A stretch of DNA of 64,000 nt from NCBI RefSeq assembly GCF_047511655.1, contig NC_133400.1, positions 315,001 to 379,000 on the forward strand, in the 5' to 3' direction. The stretch comes from Castor canadensis (lineage: Eukaryota; Chordata; Mammalia; Rodentia; Castoridae). Positions 48,101-57,742 of the stretch are shown here, piece after piece. Position numbers and translations under genes: made by a program. Each line of letters starts with the position of its first letter. Within the stretch, counting starts at the first letter, position 1. Under the pieces are notes generated by a model that worked only from the letters and a program-made list of their open reading frames with translations, was not told where the DNA came from and ran no database searches.

Positions 48101-48373
48101 CAGACTTCTGCAGGACACAATTCAGCTCATGGTGATGGGAGACAGTGGTCACCTCCTTCCCAGGGGCTCACAGAGACCCCTGGGGTGGGTGGTGTTTCTC
48201 CGAGTAGTTGATGTCTCCTCTCCCACGGCCTAACTCCTTTTTCTGTTTTCCCTGCAGGCGTAGTGGGGAACTGGAAGGAACACTTCACTCCAGAGCACAA
48301 TGAGAAGTTCAACGCCGTCTACAAGGCCAAGATAGGCGACTTTGGCCTTCGCCTACCCTGGACCATGGACTGA
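36034..48373 (+). CDS. SULT5A1: SULT5A1, cytosolic sulfotransferase family 5A member 1 (six coding exons; one abnormal acceptor)
   Basis: A cytosolic sulfotransferase moving sulfonate from PAPS to small acceptors; its substrate is unknown to me. Exons 36034-36175, 42111-42325, 43199-43325, 43474-43568, 45849-46023 and 48258-48373 join into 289 aa plus TGA. Lengths 127 and 95 bp are canonical for SULT genes. Motifs: P-loop TFPKSGTTW (43-51), catalytic His103 (LLTTHL), PAPS 3'-phosphate site ARNPKDVLVSFYHF (R125, S133) and the RKGVVGNWK signature (250-258). The Lys two residues before the catalytic His in SULT1 enzymes is Thr101. The dimer motif KxxxTVxxxE reads KEHFTPEHNE. Exon 2 is preceded by CCGCACGG, not AG, so the mRNA as written may not splice normally. 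Position between DPEP1 and CPNE7 matches mouse Sult5a1, which supports the name over other SULT families. Confidence 0.88.
37797..38314 (-). mobile_element. Unclassified ERV LTR (copy C), in SULT5A1 intron 1
   Basis: The best preserved member of the family also seen at 8.1-8.6 and 30.7-31.9 kb. On the minus strand it runs from TGCAAGAGGTGCTC through 'gaccacctgccaggtgac' to AATAAATCTTTCTCTGCC. It is a solo LTR fossil with no coding region. Confidence 0.6.
38393..38420 (+). repeat. (GA)n microsatellite
   Basis: An almost uninterrupted GA dinucleotide run with flanking GGGA units. Confidence 0.85.
39800..40028 (-). repeat. Dimeric B1-ID SINE with (TTTC)n, antisense
   Basis: A (TTTC)n tail complement, then 'ttctggggtttggactcagg' and B1 end 'tgcaatgacaggcatgtgcc'. 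Confidence 0.85.
40318..40713 (-). mobile_element. MaLR (MST/MLT-type) LTR fossil with an ID SINE inside
   Basis: 'cctgagatggtcaacttata' and 'gaaaggtttattttggttca' at one side and 'agacatttcagatctaaact' then 'atagca' at the other are an inverted MaLR LTR. AATAAA lies on the minus strand. It is ancient, broken and split by a SINE. Confidence 0.65.
40500..40592 (+). repeat. ID SINE of the older 'tagctcagtggtagagc' type
   Basis: 'ggtatagctcagtggtagag' with 'ttcaatctccagcaccacc' resembles the squirrel/common ID consensus rather than the local 'ggctcaag' dialect. It is inserted in a MaLR LTR. Confidence 0.82.
41435..41516 (-). repeat. ID SINE, antisense
   Basis: 'agtgatggggatggaaccca' and 'taaccactgagacacaccca'. 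Confidence 0.75.
41712..41792 (+). repeat. ID SINE, sense
   Basis: 'gtagagtgcttgcttagcac' and 'gggctccatccccagcactg'. Confidence 0.75.
42103..42112 (+). other. SULT5A1: Abnormal splice acceptor of SULT5A1 exon 2 (GG in place of AG)
   Basis: A pyrimidine-rich stretch (CTGCTCCACCTGGCTCCCAC) is followed by CATGCCGCACGG and then GTACCACATGG, which must begin the exon to complete GTTW. The last two intron bases are GG. No AG occurs between 42049 and 42111, and the flanking AGs checked would shift the frame. Confidence 0.8.
42111..42325 (+). CDS. SULT5A1: SULT5A1 coding exon 2
   Basis: Residues 48-119: GTTWMQQVLSLIFCEGNLWP and on to TTHLCAKALAPALMKSKTR. It completes the P-loop and carries catalytic His103. 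The donor is GTAAGA. At 215 bp it resembles the single fused exon of SULT2 genes. Confidence 0.88.
43199..43325 (+). CDS. SULT5A1: SULT5A1 coding exon 3
   Basis: The canonical 127-bp SULT exon, residues 120-161: VVYMARNPKDVLVSFYHFQR and onward. Acceptor CTGCACAG, donor GTGGGT. Confidence 0.94.
43474..43568 (+). CDS. SULT5A1: SULT5A1 coding exon 4
   Basis: The canonical 95-bp SULT exon, residues 162-193: VFYGSWFDHMKGWLSLQKNL, then MTYEEMHQ. Acceptor TTCCCCAG, donor GTGGGT. Confidence 0.94.
43868..44062 (-). repeat. Dimeric B1-ID SINE, antisense
   Basis: 'tattgaggtttgaacttaag' (ID) and 'cccgagtagctaggatgaca' (B1), in SULT5A1 intron 4. Confidence 0.85.
45130..45216 (+). repeat. ID SINE, sense, with (AC)n tail
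   Basis: 'gaggctcaagtgataaagag' and 'ctgcttagcaagtgagttca', then an ACACAC tail. Confidence 0.7.
45370..45515 (+). repeat. Degenerate (CCAT)n-type tetranucleotide repeat
   Basis: Repeated 'atccatc', 'ctatctc' and 'atccatccatcc' words over about 145 bp. Confidence 0.7.
45530..45770 (+). repeat. Old LINE-like fragment
   Basis: 'gagtggctacataatactct' and 'gtgctgtttccaagttcttg' resemble a common ancient LINE segment. The family is not fixed. Confidence 0.4.
45849..46023 (+). CDS. SULT5A1: SULT5A1 coding exon 5
   Basis: Residues 194-251: EPRGTIQKLSDFLQHPLGPE and onward to NRGKFLRK. It carries the first half of the RKGxxGxWK PAPS-binding signature. Acceptor GGCCCAG, donor GTACCA. Confidence 0.94.
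47175..47388 (-). repeat. Dimeric B1-ID SINE, antisense
   Basis: 'gggactagagtttgaactta' and 'ccagaattacaggtgtgagc', in SULT5A1 intron 5. Confidence 0.8.
47389..47690 (-). repeat. B1-like SINE interrupted by a dimeric B1-ID SINE, both antisense
   Basis: A B1 start ('gagctcactctgtagctaag') is broken by a full dimer (47410-47603, 'actgggacttgaactcaggg' to 'aagtagctaggattactggt'). B1 then resumes ('gattctcctgcctcaacatc'). Confidence 0.75.
47830..48135 (-). mobile_element. MaLR MLT1-type LTR fossil in SULT5A1 intron 5
   Basis: 'atcctggaggccagggctcc', 'cagtcattggattagagccc' and 'aggacacaattcagctcatg' follow the inverted MLT1 LTR order. It is ancient and diverged, with no internal region. Confidence 0.6.
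48258..48373 (+). CDS. SULT5A1: SULT5A1 coding exon 6 with stop
   Basis: GVVGNWKEHFTPEHNEKFNA through GLRLPWTMD and TGA at 48371-48373. Acceptor CCCTGCAG. It completes RKGVVGNWK. Confidence 0.94.
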
Positions 48374-48475
48374 CCCACCTGACCCACCCCAACCTGCTCG
48401 CTCTGGCCTGGCCTCATGACCTACACTGTACTTAACCCCTGGCCTGGTAATAAAAGCAGAAATTTCATGCTGCAT
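48374..48475 (+). other. SULT5A1: SULT5A1 3'UTR
   Basis: A short 3'UTR of about 100 nt from the stop codon to just past AATAAA. Confidence 0.7.
48449..48454 (+). terminator. SULT5A1: SULT5A1 polyadenylation signal AATAAA
   Basis: AATAAA in 'cctggtaataaaagcag', 76 nt after the stop codon. Confidence 0.8.
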
Positions 48476-49714
48476 AGACCCTGCTTCAGGTCTAACCTGG
48501 GCCTTTTGACTCTAGCACCCTTCTCCTTGGGACTTCACGGTGAATCCAGAGCCCCAGGACATCCTTTGCCCTCAAAAGCCTGGATACCTGCTGCACTGCA
48601 GGCCTCCCTTCCTCCCCCAGGGCCACAGCATGGAGGATGCAGGAGGGAGGGTCCTGCAGGCCATCTAGCAGCCTCCCCACTTGTCTGGGGGTGAGGGGAG
48701 CATATTTCACCCCAGAGAAGCTGAAATGAAGGGTTGGGTTGGGAGGTAGCACCCATCACCTTAAGTAATTAGAAGGGTCCCTGCTTCCTTCCTGGGACTC
48801 TAGAATGTGTGGGCAGTTCACCCAGCATGGCCCTTACCCCAGCCACAGATCTGCAATGGCCAAACTTCCATGCTCCAGGAGGAAGGCACCACTGGACCCC
48901 TCTTGGCCCTATGTTCTTCTATGGGACATTTCCAGCTACCACTGGCACACAATGGCTTACACCAAGAGGGAGTGCACTGGCCCGTGTTGCTGGCTCCAGT
49001 ATAGCTCAACTCAAGGCTCAGTCACTGTTTTAGGGCAAATGAGCCCGTTTTCACTCACTACCCACTGTCAGCCAACTCAACCCTCCCTGGACTCAAGGCC
49101 CAACCAGAGCCTTCAGCAGGATCCCTGGCCTTGGCTGAGCTGCTGGGGAGGGACCCTGGTTTGCATAGGGTAAGGCAGTATAATGTCAACTTTGGGCCTT
49201 AGGGTCAGCGTTCTGCCTGGAGGAGCCTTGAGACCCCACGAGACAGAAGACCCTGTAGAGTTAGGAACCCATTCCACAGACAGGAAACAGGCACACTAGG
49301 GAAGGAGGGAGGGGGCCAGTGTGAACCCAGCCCTCTGTGAGTGCAGAGCTAGCAGTTGTGCCCCTCTGCTTCTCTTCAAATGGAGAGCTGCAACCCCAGG
49401 GGTTAAGAATCACAAACCTGGCACTGAAGTGTACACTACCCACTGCTGAGCACTGGCCACAGCCCACAGGAACGAGGTGCCCAGTCTGCAACCGACTGCC
49501 AGGGTGGGTTGGGAGGAGGGCTCCCACTGCACGGCCCTACCTGTTGCAGTGCTGTCCTCATAGCCTGGGTGCACAAAGCCTAGCCTGGCTTGCTGTTGGT
49601 CCCAGGCCACCAGGGTCCACAGAGGACACCTTAGAAAAGAAATGCAAAGGCAGGAAAAGCTTGCCAAGGGAGGACAAACTGCTCTCCTCCCAGTTTTTTC
49701 TCCTGGACAAGAAT

Positions 49715-49795
49715 TTATTTTTTTAATTTTGGGGGGGTTTGAACTCGGATTTCTAGGCAGGCACTCTATCACTTAAGCCATTCCACCAGCCCTCC
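49715..49795 (-). repeat. ID SINE, antisense
   Basis: 'gggtttgaactcggatttct' and 'actctatcacttaagccatt'. Confidence 0.75.
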
Positions 49796-49937
49796 TAGGC
49801 AAGACTTTAGGTCCAGTGCCTAACCAGGCTCTGCCAATCCAGCAGAGGGGCCAGAATGGCCAAATTTCAATGTCCAGGAGTTAGAGGAGCCTGGGGTGTC
49901 AGCCAGGTGCCAAGGGTTGATTAGGAGTCTGACTGAC

Positions 49938-50155
49938 TTTTTCTTTTTTGGTGGGACTGGGATTTGAACTCAGGGCTTTGCACTTGCAAAACATACTCTG
50001 CCTCTTGAGCCATACCTCCAGTCCACTTTGCTCTGGTTACTTTGGAGGTGTGATCTCTCGAACATTTTGCCCTGGCTAACTTTGAACCGCAATCCTCTCC
50101 ATCTCAGTCACCCAAGTAGCTAGGATTTCAGGTGTGAGCCCTTGGCACCTGGCTC
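49938..50155 (-). repeat. Dimeric B1-ID SINE, antisense
   Basis: 'gactgggatttgaactcagg' and 'caagtagctaggatttcagg'. Confidence 0.85.
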
Positions 50156-50865
50156 AGACTGACTTCCTTAGGTGTAACTTTCATGGATTGAAGAATAGAA
50201 ATCTCAAGTAACGTAACTCAATGCCTCCCACATTTGAGCAAAGTCCATCACGTTGGGCGTTGACGTGTGTATGTATCTCCCCTGACCAGACCAGGACAGA
50301 GCACTTCCCTTGTGCTCTCATTCATATAATGGAATCACGTGACGTAGCTTCTCCCCCTCGTCCAGCTGTGAGGTTCAGGTGTCCTTCAGTCCAATTGCTG
50401 TAGACTGTCCCATGGTGCAGGCGCTCGTGATGCACACTCGCTTCTCTGGGCATGGCCCCCGGAGCAGAGTCTGCATCAGAGGGAGGCCCTCCAGCGAAGT
50501 CCAGCAGCACTGGGTTCCCCAAGAGGTTCACAAAGGGGTCAAGCACCCTTAGCGCATGTGGAGAGTCTAGTTGCTCACATCTTGCCCTCACTTGGCGTCC
50601 TCAGTCTTACTAATGTTGGCATTTGCTCATGGAGGTTCTTGAAGTCTTGGTTTGAACTTCGTTGATGCCAAGCACCTGTCCTGCTTAGCCGTGAGCTTTA
50701 GCTGTGGGCTTTAGCATTTTCTTCTGTGGATTCCCCTTCTAGCTCCCACAGCCCCAACTCCAGCTGTCCAAGGGGGAACCCTGGCCGTGAGGCCCCCTGC
50801 TGTGGTGAAAAGAGTTTGGGAGCACCTCCACACTCCAAAAAAAGCAATTACTTCACCTTTCCTTT

Positions 50866-51077
50866 CCTTTTTTTTTTTGGAGGCACTGGAGTTCAAACTC
50901 AGGGCCTACACATTTGCAAGGCAGGCACTCTTACTGCTTGAGTCACTCAACCAGCCCTTTTTTGTGTTGGGTTTTTTTGAGGTGGGGTCTTGCCTGAGCT
51001 GGCTTTGAATAGCGATCCTGCTGATCTCTACCTCCTGAGTAGCTAGGATTATAGACGTGAGCCACAAGTGCCCGGCT
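50866..51077 (-). repeat. Dimeric B1-ID SINE, antisense
   Basis: A poly-T run, 'ggcactggagttcaaactca', and B1 end 'ctgagtagctaggattatag'. Confidence 0.87.
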
Positions 51078-51599
51078 TGGCCTTTCTTTTCTAAAGGCAA
51101 ATTCCCTGGCTGTGCAGGTGAGGTAGGGCCAGACGGAGTCTTGGCTCACACATCAGTGATCCCCAAGACTGTGTGACTGTGCGATGGTCCAACCCAATGC
51201 TGTTTCTAGTCACTTAAAGCAAAGTGGGGCCAGGCGCCTCCCTCTCCTGGGGAAGAGACTGTGGGAGAAGCAAAACTGCCTGCTGGCCAGGACACAGTTC
51301 CCTTGGCCACCGTCTCCACCACCAGTTTCGGCATGATGTGATGTCCAGATGCTGTACTCAGGTGCCAATGCTGAGCAGTTATGCCATCAAAATGACTGGC
51401 CAGGAACAAACAGCCCTTGTGTTCCCCAGACACACCACTACCTTCACACTCCTTAATGAGTTGCTATGTCCTGTGGCCAGACCTCCTGGGCCATCTGGCT
51501 TGATGGTCACTGGGTCAGCGCTCTTGGGCAGAGAGGAAGACTCTGGAAGGACTGTGTAGCCTCTCCTCACGAGCTCATGAGGGGAAGGTTGTGCCCATT

Positions 51600-51790
51600 C
51601 TCACAAGAGGCATGAAATTGAACGTGAAATGCCTCGCTCCACTATGGACAGACCATGCAAGTGTGGTGGTTATGGCTTGCTTTTTCATAGCATCCCTAAA
51701 AGGGTAAAGGGTGACCCAAATGTCCATTGGTGGGTGACAAGGCAGTGAGTCATAAGCCCAGATAACACCAATTACCCACCGTACAGCCGT
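51600..51790 (+). mobile_element. Old L1 3' fragment
   Basis: 'gacccaaatgtccattggtg' and 'gacaaggcagtgagtcataa' match the conserved L1 3' wording also present near 30.1 kb. It is short and eroded. Confidence 0.5.
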
Positions 51791-53989
51791 AGATAGGGAT
51801 TGCCACGCCACCCTGACCACCAGCCAGCTGTGTCCATGTCCTGGAGCCTCACAGGATGGCTTTGGAATGTCCTTGAATAGGAACCCCTTTCCATATATCT
51901 TATCTGTCCACTCTGTGCCAAGGACCTGGTCGATTTCTCCCGAGCAACACTGTGTGTCATGGAGAGCTCAAAACAAAGCGAAAGGGATTGACAGAGGTGG
52001 CCCTGCTCGCCCTGAGCAGGGTCTGACTCTTGACTACTGAGTCAGTCCATACAGGCCGCACCACAATTCCATAGAGGGACTGTCCTGGCCCGGCCCCTGG
52101 CCTGGAAATCCAAGAGAGTCGAATGGTCATGGCCCAGAAAGAGGTGCCCAGGTCTCCTTGTAGACCCCCAACAGTGGTCCCAAACAGGGCAGAGTAGCCT
52201 TGGCCACTATGAAGTGTGCTCAAGAACCTTCCTCCATATTGTGGGGGAGGGGGTGAGGCTCCTGTGAGAATGTACCAGGGGCTTCCCAAAGGAACCCCCA
52301 GTGGCCTGTAAGCAGCTGGACATGTCCCTGACCTCAAGAGCCAAGGAGGAAATGCAAGTCAAGCCCCAGGACTTGCCACATCCACAGAAAGGCTGAGGTG
52401 AAAAGGACAAATTGCAGCATGTGCCCCCTGCAGACCCATGTGGCCATTTCTACTGAGTAGACTGCACTCATCCACATCTCTGGCCAGCAGGTCAGCTCTG
52501 AGGTACACACCTGCCAGAACTGAGTTTCAGAATGTCCAGAGCAGCTCTGCTCGTTAGAGTAGAGTGTAGACGAAAAGAAGGTGGACCTTGCCCATGGAGA
52601 GGACAAAAGATGCATGTCTCTCACCAGGACACAGCGAATCCCACAGACCAGTGAAAAAGGGCCACATGCCCATGACTCCTTCTCTATAAAGTTCAAAGCC
52701 CAGCAAAGTGTCTGGGGCACCTTGTGAGCAGTCAGGTGCTCTGTGAGCACAGAGAGGCACTTGCCCCAGGCCACAGAAATGGCTAGTGCGGCCAGAATAG
52801 ACCCCTGGTCTTCCTGGATGCACAGTAGGAGTGTCTAGGAGGGACCTGAGCCTGTCAAAGCAGATTCATTTTGTAACACAGGCTGGGACAAGGAATAAAC
52901 ATGGAAGGAAGGAATCCCAGTGGACCTGCAGGACTTGGTGGAGGGTTTTCCTTCCTGTGGTCCTGAGAGCCTGGACCATACACATCAGCATCACCAGCTG
53001 GAAGCACTTGACCCCAGGCTTGGAGCCTCAGAAAGAAAAAGGGAGCTCGTGAGCCACACCGACTCCGGCACTCTCTCACTTCCCCTTGACAGCTGCAGTC
53101 CTGGTGGCTCTTAGGCCTGAAGCCCCTCCAAGGATCGCCTGGGGTCTAGCAGGGGTAAGGGCCCTCACAGACTCAAGTCAGCAGCTCCAGAAAAATCTGC
53201 CTGTACCATCAGCTCCCAGTCAAGGTCAGGGTCGGAGTTGTGGCCCCTGCTGAGGGGGGAGTGCTGGGTAGAGGCTGGCTCTGGTGAATGTCCTAGGAAC
53301 AAGTCCCTGACTCTTGTCTTGGCTGCTGAAATGGATACCACAGAGGAAGGAGTACCACTGATTCCCACCCATGGGCCCAGAGCAAGGGAGGAGGCCCCTC
53401 TGTGCTACCCCAGGGCAGTTCTCAGGGACATCCTGGTCAACAGAGCTATCTTAGGAAAGTTCAGTGCATGGCAGGGCCTGCTATCCAGGTTCAAAAGCAA
53501 CACCCTGCACCCCTAGAAGCTCCCTGCCTTTCCTGCCCCCTCTGGCTGAGTATCCACCTATGGCTTTAAAATGGAACCTTCTGGAGGCTGAAGCGACCCA
53601 TGGGCAAGTGCTTCACACAACCCAACAGCCTAGTTTTCACCCATGTAACCAGAGAAACAGGCCTTCCCACACGTGCCCATCCCAGTGGGTTGTGGGTCTC
53701 ACCCAGAGCCAGAAGGTCACATGCTTCACTCCAATGACTGCCTATGATGGGCTGAAACCCCACAGAGTGGCCTGACCCCAAGTGTGGCTGGAGGTCTGCA
53801 ACAAAGTTTCAGTAGAACAACCAAGAACAGACTCCACCTCCAACCCTCCCTAGATGTACAGTGGGACAGCAATATGTGTGCACCCACATATGCACATGTG
53901 CACACATACATACATGCCTAAACACATATGCACAGTCAAGGGCTGAAGGCCTGGGGCCCGGGGAGCAAGGCCCAGCTCAGGACCCTGTT

Positions 53990-54130
53990 GGACATCCTAG
54001 GCCAAGTGGCTCAGTTTCTCTGAACTTCCCACTTCTGTGAAATGCACGCACAACAGGCCGCCACGTGGAGCTGTTGTGATGTTGTGAGAACTCAACATGC
54101 GATGTTTAAACCAAGCTCAGCGAGTACGAG
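53990..54130 (-). repeat. MIR-like SINE
   Basis: 'gtggctcagtttctctgaac' to 'gttgtgagaactcaacatg' follows inverted MIR order. Confidence 0.55.
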
Positions 54131-54189
54131 AACGAGCAGGGAAAGGAATACTGCACAGGATGCAGGCGCTGTCACTGTCTAGACCTTGA

Positions 54190-54250
54190 TGGAAGGAGAA
54201 GAGGGAGGGGAAGAAAAGAGGGAAGGGAAGGAAAGGAAGGGGAGGGGGTC
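54190..54250 (+). repeat. Short (GGAA)n-type purine tract
   Basis: A run of GGAA, GAAG and GGGA words of about 60 bp. Confidence 0.65.
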
Positions 54251-55077
54251 CCCGCTGGGCCCAGGTCCTGGGTGCCCACTCATGGAGGGGTCACCACACC
54301 GGAACAGGTGAGGGGCGGGAGGCGAGAGAAGCAGCCTGCCCACAGCCCAGGCGGCAGTGGGGTGGTGGTGCTCTGTCTGACAGCCCTGCGGCCCCCGCAC
54401 CAATTACGAGCACTTAGTCACAGGTTCCTCTCTGTGCTTCCTCTTGGCAGCAGGAGAAAGAACAGCCTTGATGGGACTGCCCTCTTCCCACTCCTCCAGC
54501 ACGCCTGACTCTAGGGACAGAGTGGGGACCAACCCGATGAGAATGACAACAAGTGCTTGGCCTCTGAGGCCCAGTGGGGTATCTGTGGGAGGTGAATGAT
54601 CAGCAGGGCAGGGAATGTTAGAGCACAAGGATGGAGCTGAAGCTGGCTGTTCCCTCAGACTGAGAAAGAGAAGCCATATGCCCTTCCTGTTTATTCATCC
54701 ATCAGGTGTCTTGTTCCAGGCCTGAGTGGCACCAGGCAGCCTGCACAGGATTCCTGTGAAGGCCGCTTCAGTTATATAGGGTACGCGGCAGCTCACACCA
54801 GAGCATGGTGATCAGAGTGCAGGAAACATGGATCTACTCAACCATTTCCTTGGGGCAGGAGCCAGAAGAAAGATGGCTGTATGGCTCTGGTCAGGGTCTC
54901 CTCTGAGTTTGCAGAGATGTCCACCAGGGCTTAGTTTCGACTACAGGCTCCCTGGTTCTAGGGGCCACTCTGAGGCAGTGGGCTGACTGGACTGGTTAGG
55001 CTGGGGACTCCACAGGTCTGGGGTGTCCTCCTCACTACAAGGGCTGCCTGAGTCTTCCAGCACCTCAGTGCTTGACT

Positions 55078-55315
55078 TCTTTTTTTGGGGGGTGGGGTGG
55101 GGTGGGGGGTGGAGGAGGAAGAGGGAGGTCAATACTGGGAAAGGAACCCAGGGCCTCAGTGCTACCATTTGAACCACACTCTCAGCCCATTTCCTTGTAT
55201 TTCGTTTCTGAGAGAGAGTCTTAGTAACTTTGCCCAGACTGGCCTCGAACTTTCTATCCTCCTGCCTCTGTCTCCTGAGTAGCTGTGATTACAGGCACAG
55301 CCACCAGGCCCAGCT
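55078..55315 (-). repeat. Diverged ID plus B1-like SINE with (GGGGT)n, antisense
   Basis: A GGGGTGGGG-rich start, 'aggaacccagggcctcagtg' and B1 end 'gagtagctgtgattacaggc'. Confidence 0.75.
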
Positions 55316-55942
55316 AGCATTTGATATTTTTATGACCTACTCTTGAAAATCACATTGAACCCCAAGTCTGCCCAGAGTAAAGCCAGCTCTCAGGACCACA
55401 CGTGAAAGCTGCCATTTTCCCTGTGCCAGACAAGGAATGAGGCTCGGAATCAATCCCACTGAGAGGACTTCTGAGACAGGCGTTCTAAGTGAGAGCCAGG
55501 TGTGCAGCCTGACCAGCTACACCTCCAGGCTGTATTCCCATCCCCAGTGCCTCAGAGGAGGGGTTGCTGGCTGCCAGTGGGCTGGGTTGCTTCACCTTCA
55601 GGGTTCTCATCTGCTTTACGATTCCTAGTTCTGCTTATTTAGAAAATTCTTATCCAAAGTGTGCAGCACATCTGCGCTGTTCTGAGCAAGAGTTGAGAGG
55701 TGCTGAAGATTCAGGGACTTGTCTTCTGTTTGAAGATTTGTCTGCAGGTTTCTATCTCACCAGCAGGATTTCTGACTGCCTTGGCTGGGCTGCCTTATCT
55801 GGGATGCCCTCCCTATGCCAGACCCAGATGATGCCTCTGTCAAAGCAGTGAAATGTGTAAAAACGGGACCTGCAGATTGGGTTCTGGTCCTGCCACCACT
55901 AGTCATGTGACCCAAGCAAGTCCCTCCACTCATCCAAACCTT

Positions 55943-56018
55943 GATTTTTTTTTTTTTTTTTTTAGTATTCAAATGCTAGACAAGTGCTCTACCACTTGAG
56001 ATACCACCCAACCCCCTC
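55943..56018 (-). repeat. ID SINE, antisense
   Basis: A long poly-T, then 'gctagacaagtgctctacca'. Confidence 0.75.
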
Positions 56019-56019
56019 C

Positions 56020-56212
56020 CCATTTTTTGTGGTACTGGGGCTTGAACTCAGGACCTACACCTTGAGCCACTTCACCAGCCCTTTTTTGTGATGATTTTTT
56101 TCAAGATAGGGTCTCACAAACTATTTGCCTGGCTGGCTTTGAACCTGGATCTTCCTGATCTCTGCCCCTGAGTAGCTGGGATTGCAGACATGAGCCATTG
56201 GCACCTGGCTTT
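56020..56212 (-). repeat. Dimeric B1-ID SINE, antisense
   Basis: 'gtggtactggggcttgaact' and 'gagtagctgggattgcagac'. Confidence 0.87.
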
Positions 56213-56230
56213 GAAGTCTTCCATTCTACC

Positions 56231-56350
56231 TTTTTTTTTTTAGCCCCTTTGTTTTGTATTTTTGTTTTTGAGATAGGGTCTTGCTAACTTTGCCTGGGCT
56301 GGCCTCCCAAGTAGCTGGGATTACAGGTGTACACTACTATGCCCAGCTAA
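56231..56350 (-). repeat. B1-like SINE, antisense
   Basis: 'gagatagggtcttgctaact' and 'aagtagctgggattacaggt'. Confidence 0.82.
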
Positions 56351-57214
56351 ACCTTGGTTTTCTTATCTGTGGAATGGAAGTCTGTGTCATTCTTCTAGAT
56401 CAGGATCTTCAGGTGGCAAACAACAGAAACCTCCTTCCTGCTTCCCAGGGATCCCGAGTGGCTCCATCCCTGAGAGCCACAGCTCTGGGAAGGACTCTCC
56501 TCCTTCCAAGGCCCTCTGGCCAAGGGCCACCCCAGGATCAGCCATGCTTCCCTCCAGCGAATGAAAGACCTTCTTCTGGTCTCTCTGTTACCTGCTGCCG
56601 TTGGGACCTTAGGACCCTTGACTTCATCCACATGGAACCCAGGACTGCCAGGTCCCTTCGGCCCTGGAACTGGCAGGGGACCAGGTCAGAACAGAGCTGC
56701 CACTTAATCTTCCGTGCCTGGGCCCTGCAGTTACAGATGCAAATGGAGGGAACTTTCTCTGGTGTCCTCTCTGTCCCCAAAGAGACCAACATCCATCGGC
56801 CCTTCCAGATCATAGCCAGGTTACCATGGCGATGTCTATTATCCCCGGCTTAACAGGAGATGAATCAGGAGCTAAAAATAGCCGAGTGGATGGATGGGTT
56901 GATGGGTGGGTGGGCCTGATTCAGTCGGGACAATTTGTTTTTCTCAGACAAAATAATTGAGAGGAAATCACAATTGGAAACCTGCCCCAAGGGGTTTGGG
57001 CACGTGGGAGCTGCCTGGCCTCTGGCTCACTGCCCTTTGCACATGGTGGGTCCTCCCTTTTAGAGCACCTGATTGCAGACGGAAGTCACTCAGTGCCCTC
57101 TCTGCTCAGCTACTTGAGCAGACCTGGGCTGCTGGGGCCTCAGAACTGGTGTGGGTGACCTGGCAAATCTGGCTCTGGGCCACCAGCACGGGTCCTCTGA
57201 GGTAGGAAAGACAC

Positions 57215-57742
57215 TGCAAGGGTCAGGGATACTTTATTAGTCCAGATCCCCACCCACAGACCCCATAGGCCCCAGGGTCACAAATACTGAGGTACAGGGT
57301 GGGTGATAAGGTGGGGTAGCCCCAGCTGGGTCAAAGAGGGACTCAAAGGGACAGAGTGTCTAGGCCTAGGTGTCCTCGGTGGCTGGGGTACTGCCCCTTC
57401 CCCACAAGGATCCCCAATCCCTCTCTCCATCATTTAGGAGAGGTCCCACTTGAAGGAGCTGCTGACCCCCTTCTGCTGTCTTAGTGACCGCCTTCCTACA
57501 CCGCCCAGGGTCAAGCACAGGGGACCACTGCTTTGGGTTCCCATAGGGTCTTGACTTCTTCATCTTCTACGTTGGGGGCCAGGCCACCGATCCAGGGCAG
57601 CAGGACCACAGGAGGACAAGGGGTGGGGTCTGGGCTGGGGGACGGAAGGCTTCTGGGGGTCTCAAGGGGCTTAGAGGCCCCAGAGGGTGCTGAAGATGGA
57701 GACCGTGTGGACACACTGCTCACAGCCTCTCTCCTGCTGTCC
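57215..57742 (-). other. CPNE7: CPNE7 3'UTR
   Basis: About 530 nt from the TGA at 57743 to the AATAAA region. Open frames here overlap the coding exon in a wrong frame. Confidence 0.65.
57234..57239 (-). terminator. CPNE7: CPNE7 polyadenylation signal (AATAAA on minus strand)
   Basis: TTTATT on the + strand in 'gatactttattagtcc', about 0.5 kb past the CPNE7 stop on the coding strand. Confidence 0.7.

Larger units (their letters stand above)
48476..57214. other. Intergenic DNA between convergent SULT5A1 and CPNE7 ends
   Basis: No exon or conserved protein is recognised. Young SINEs cluster at 49.7-51.1 and 55.1-56.35 kb. The interval 51.8-55.0 kb is mostly unique, with an L1 fragment on its left edge and a MIR near 54.0 kb. 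Confidence 0.6.

Noticed and set aside
52000-55000. Several 60-150 codon open frames in the SULT5A1-CPNE7 interval
   Set aside because: There is no known domain, no splice context and no consistent strand. They appear to be chance frames.
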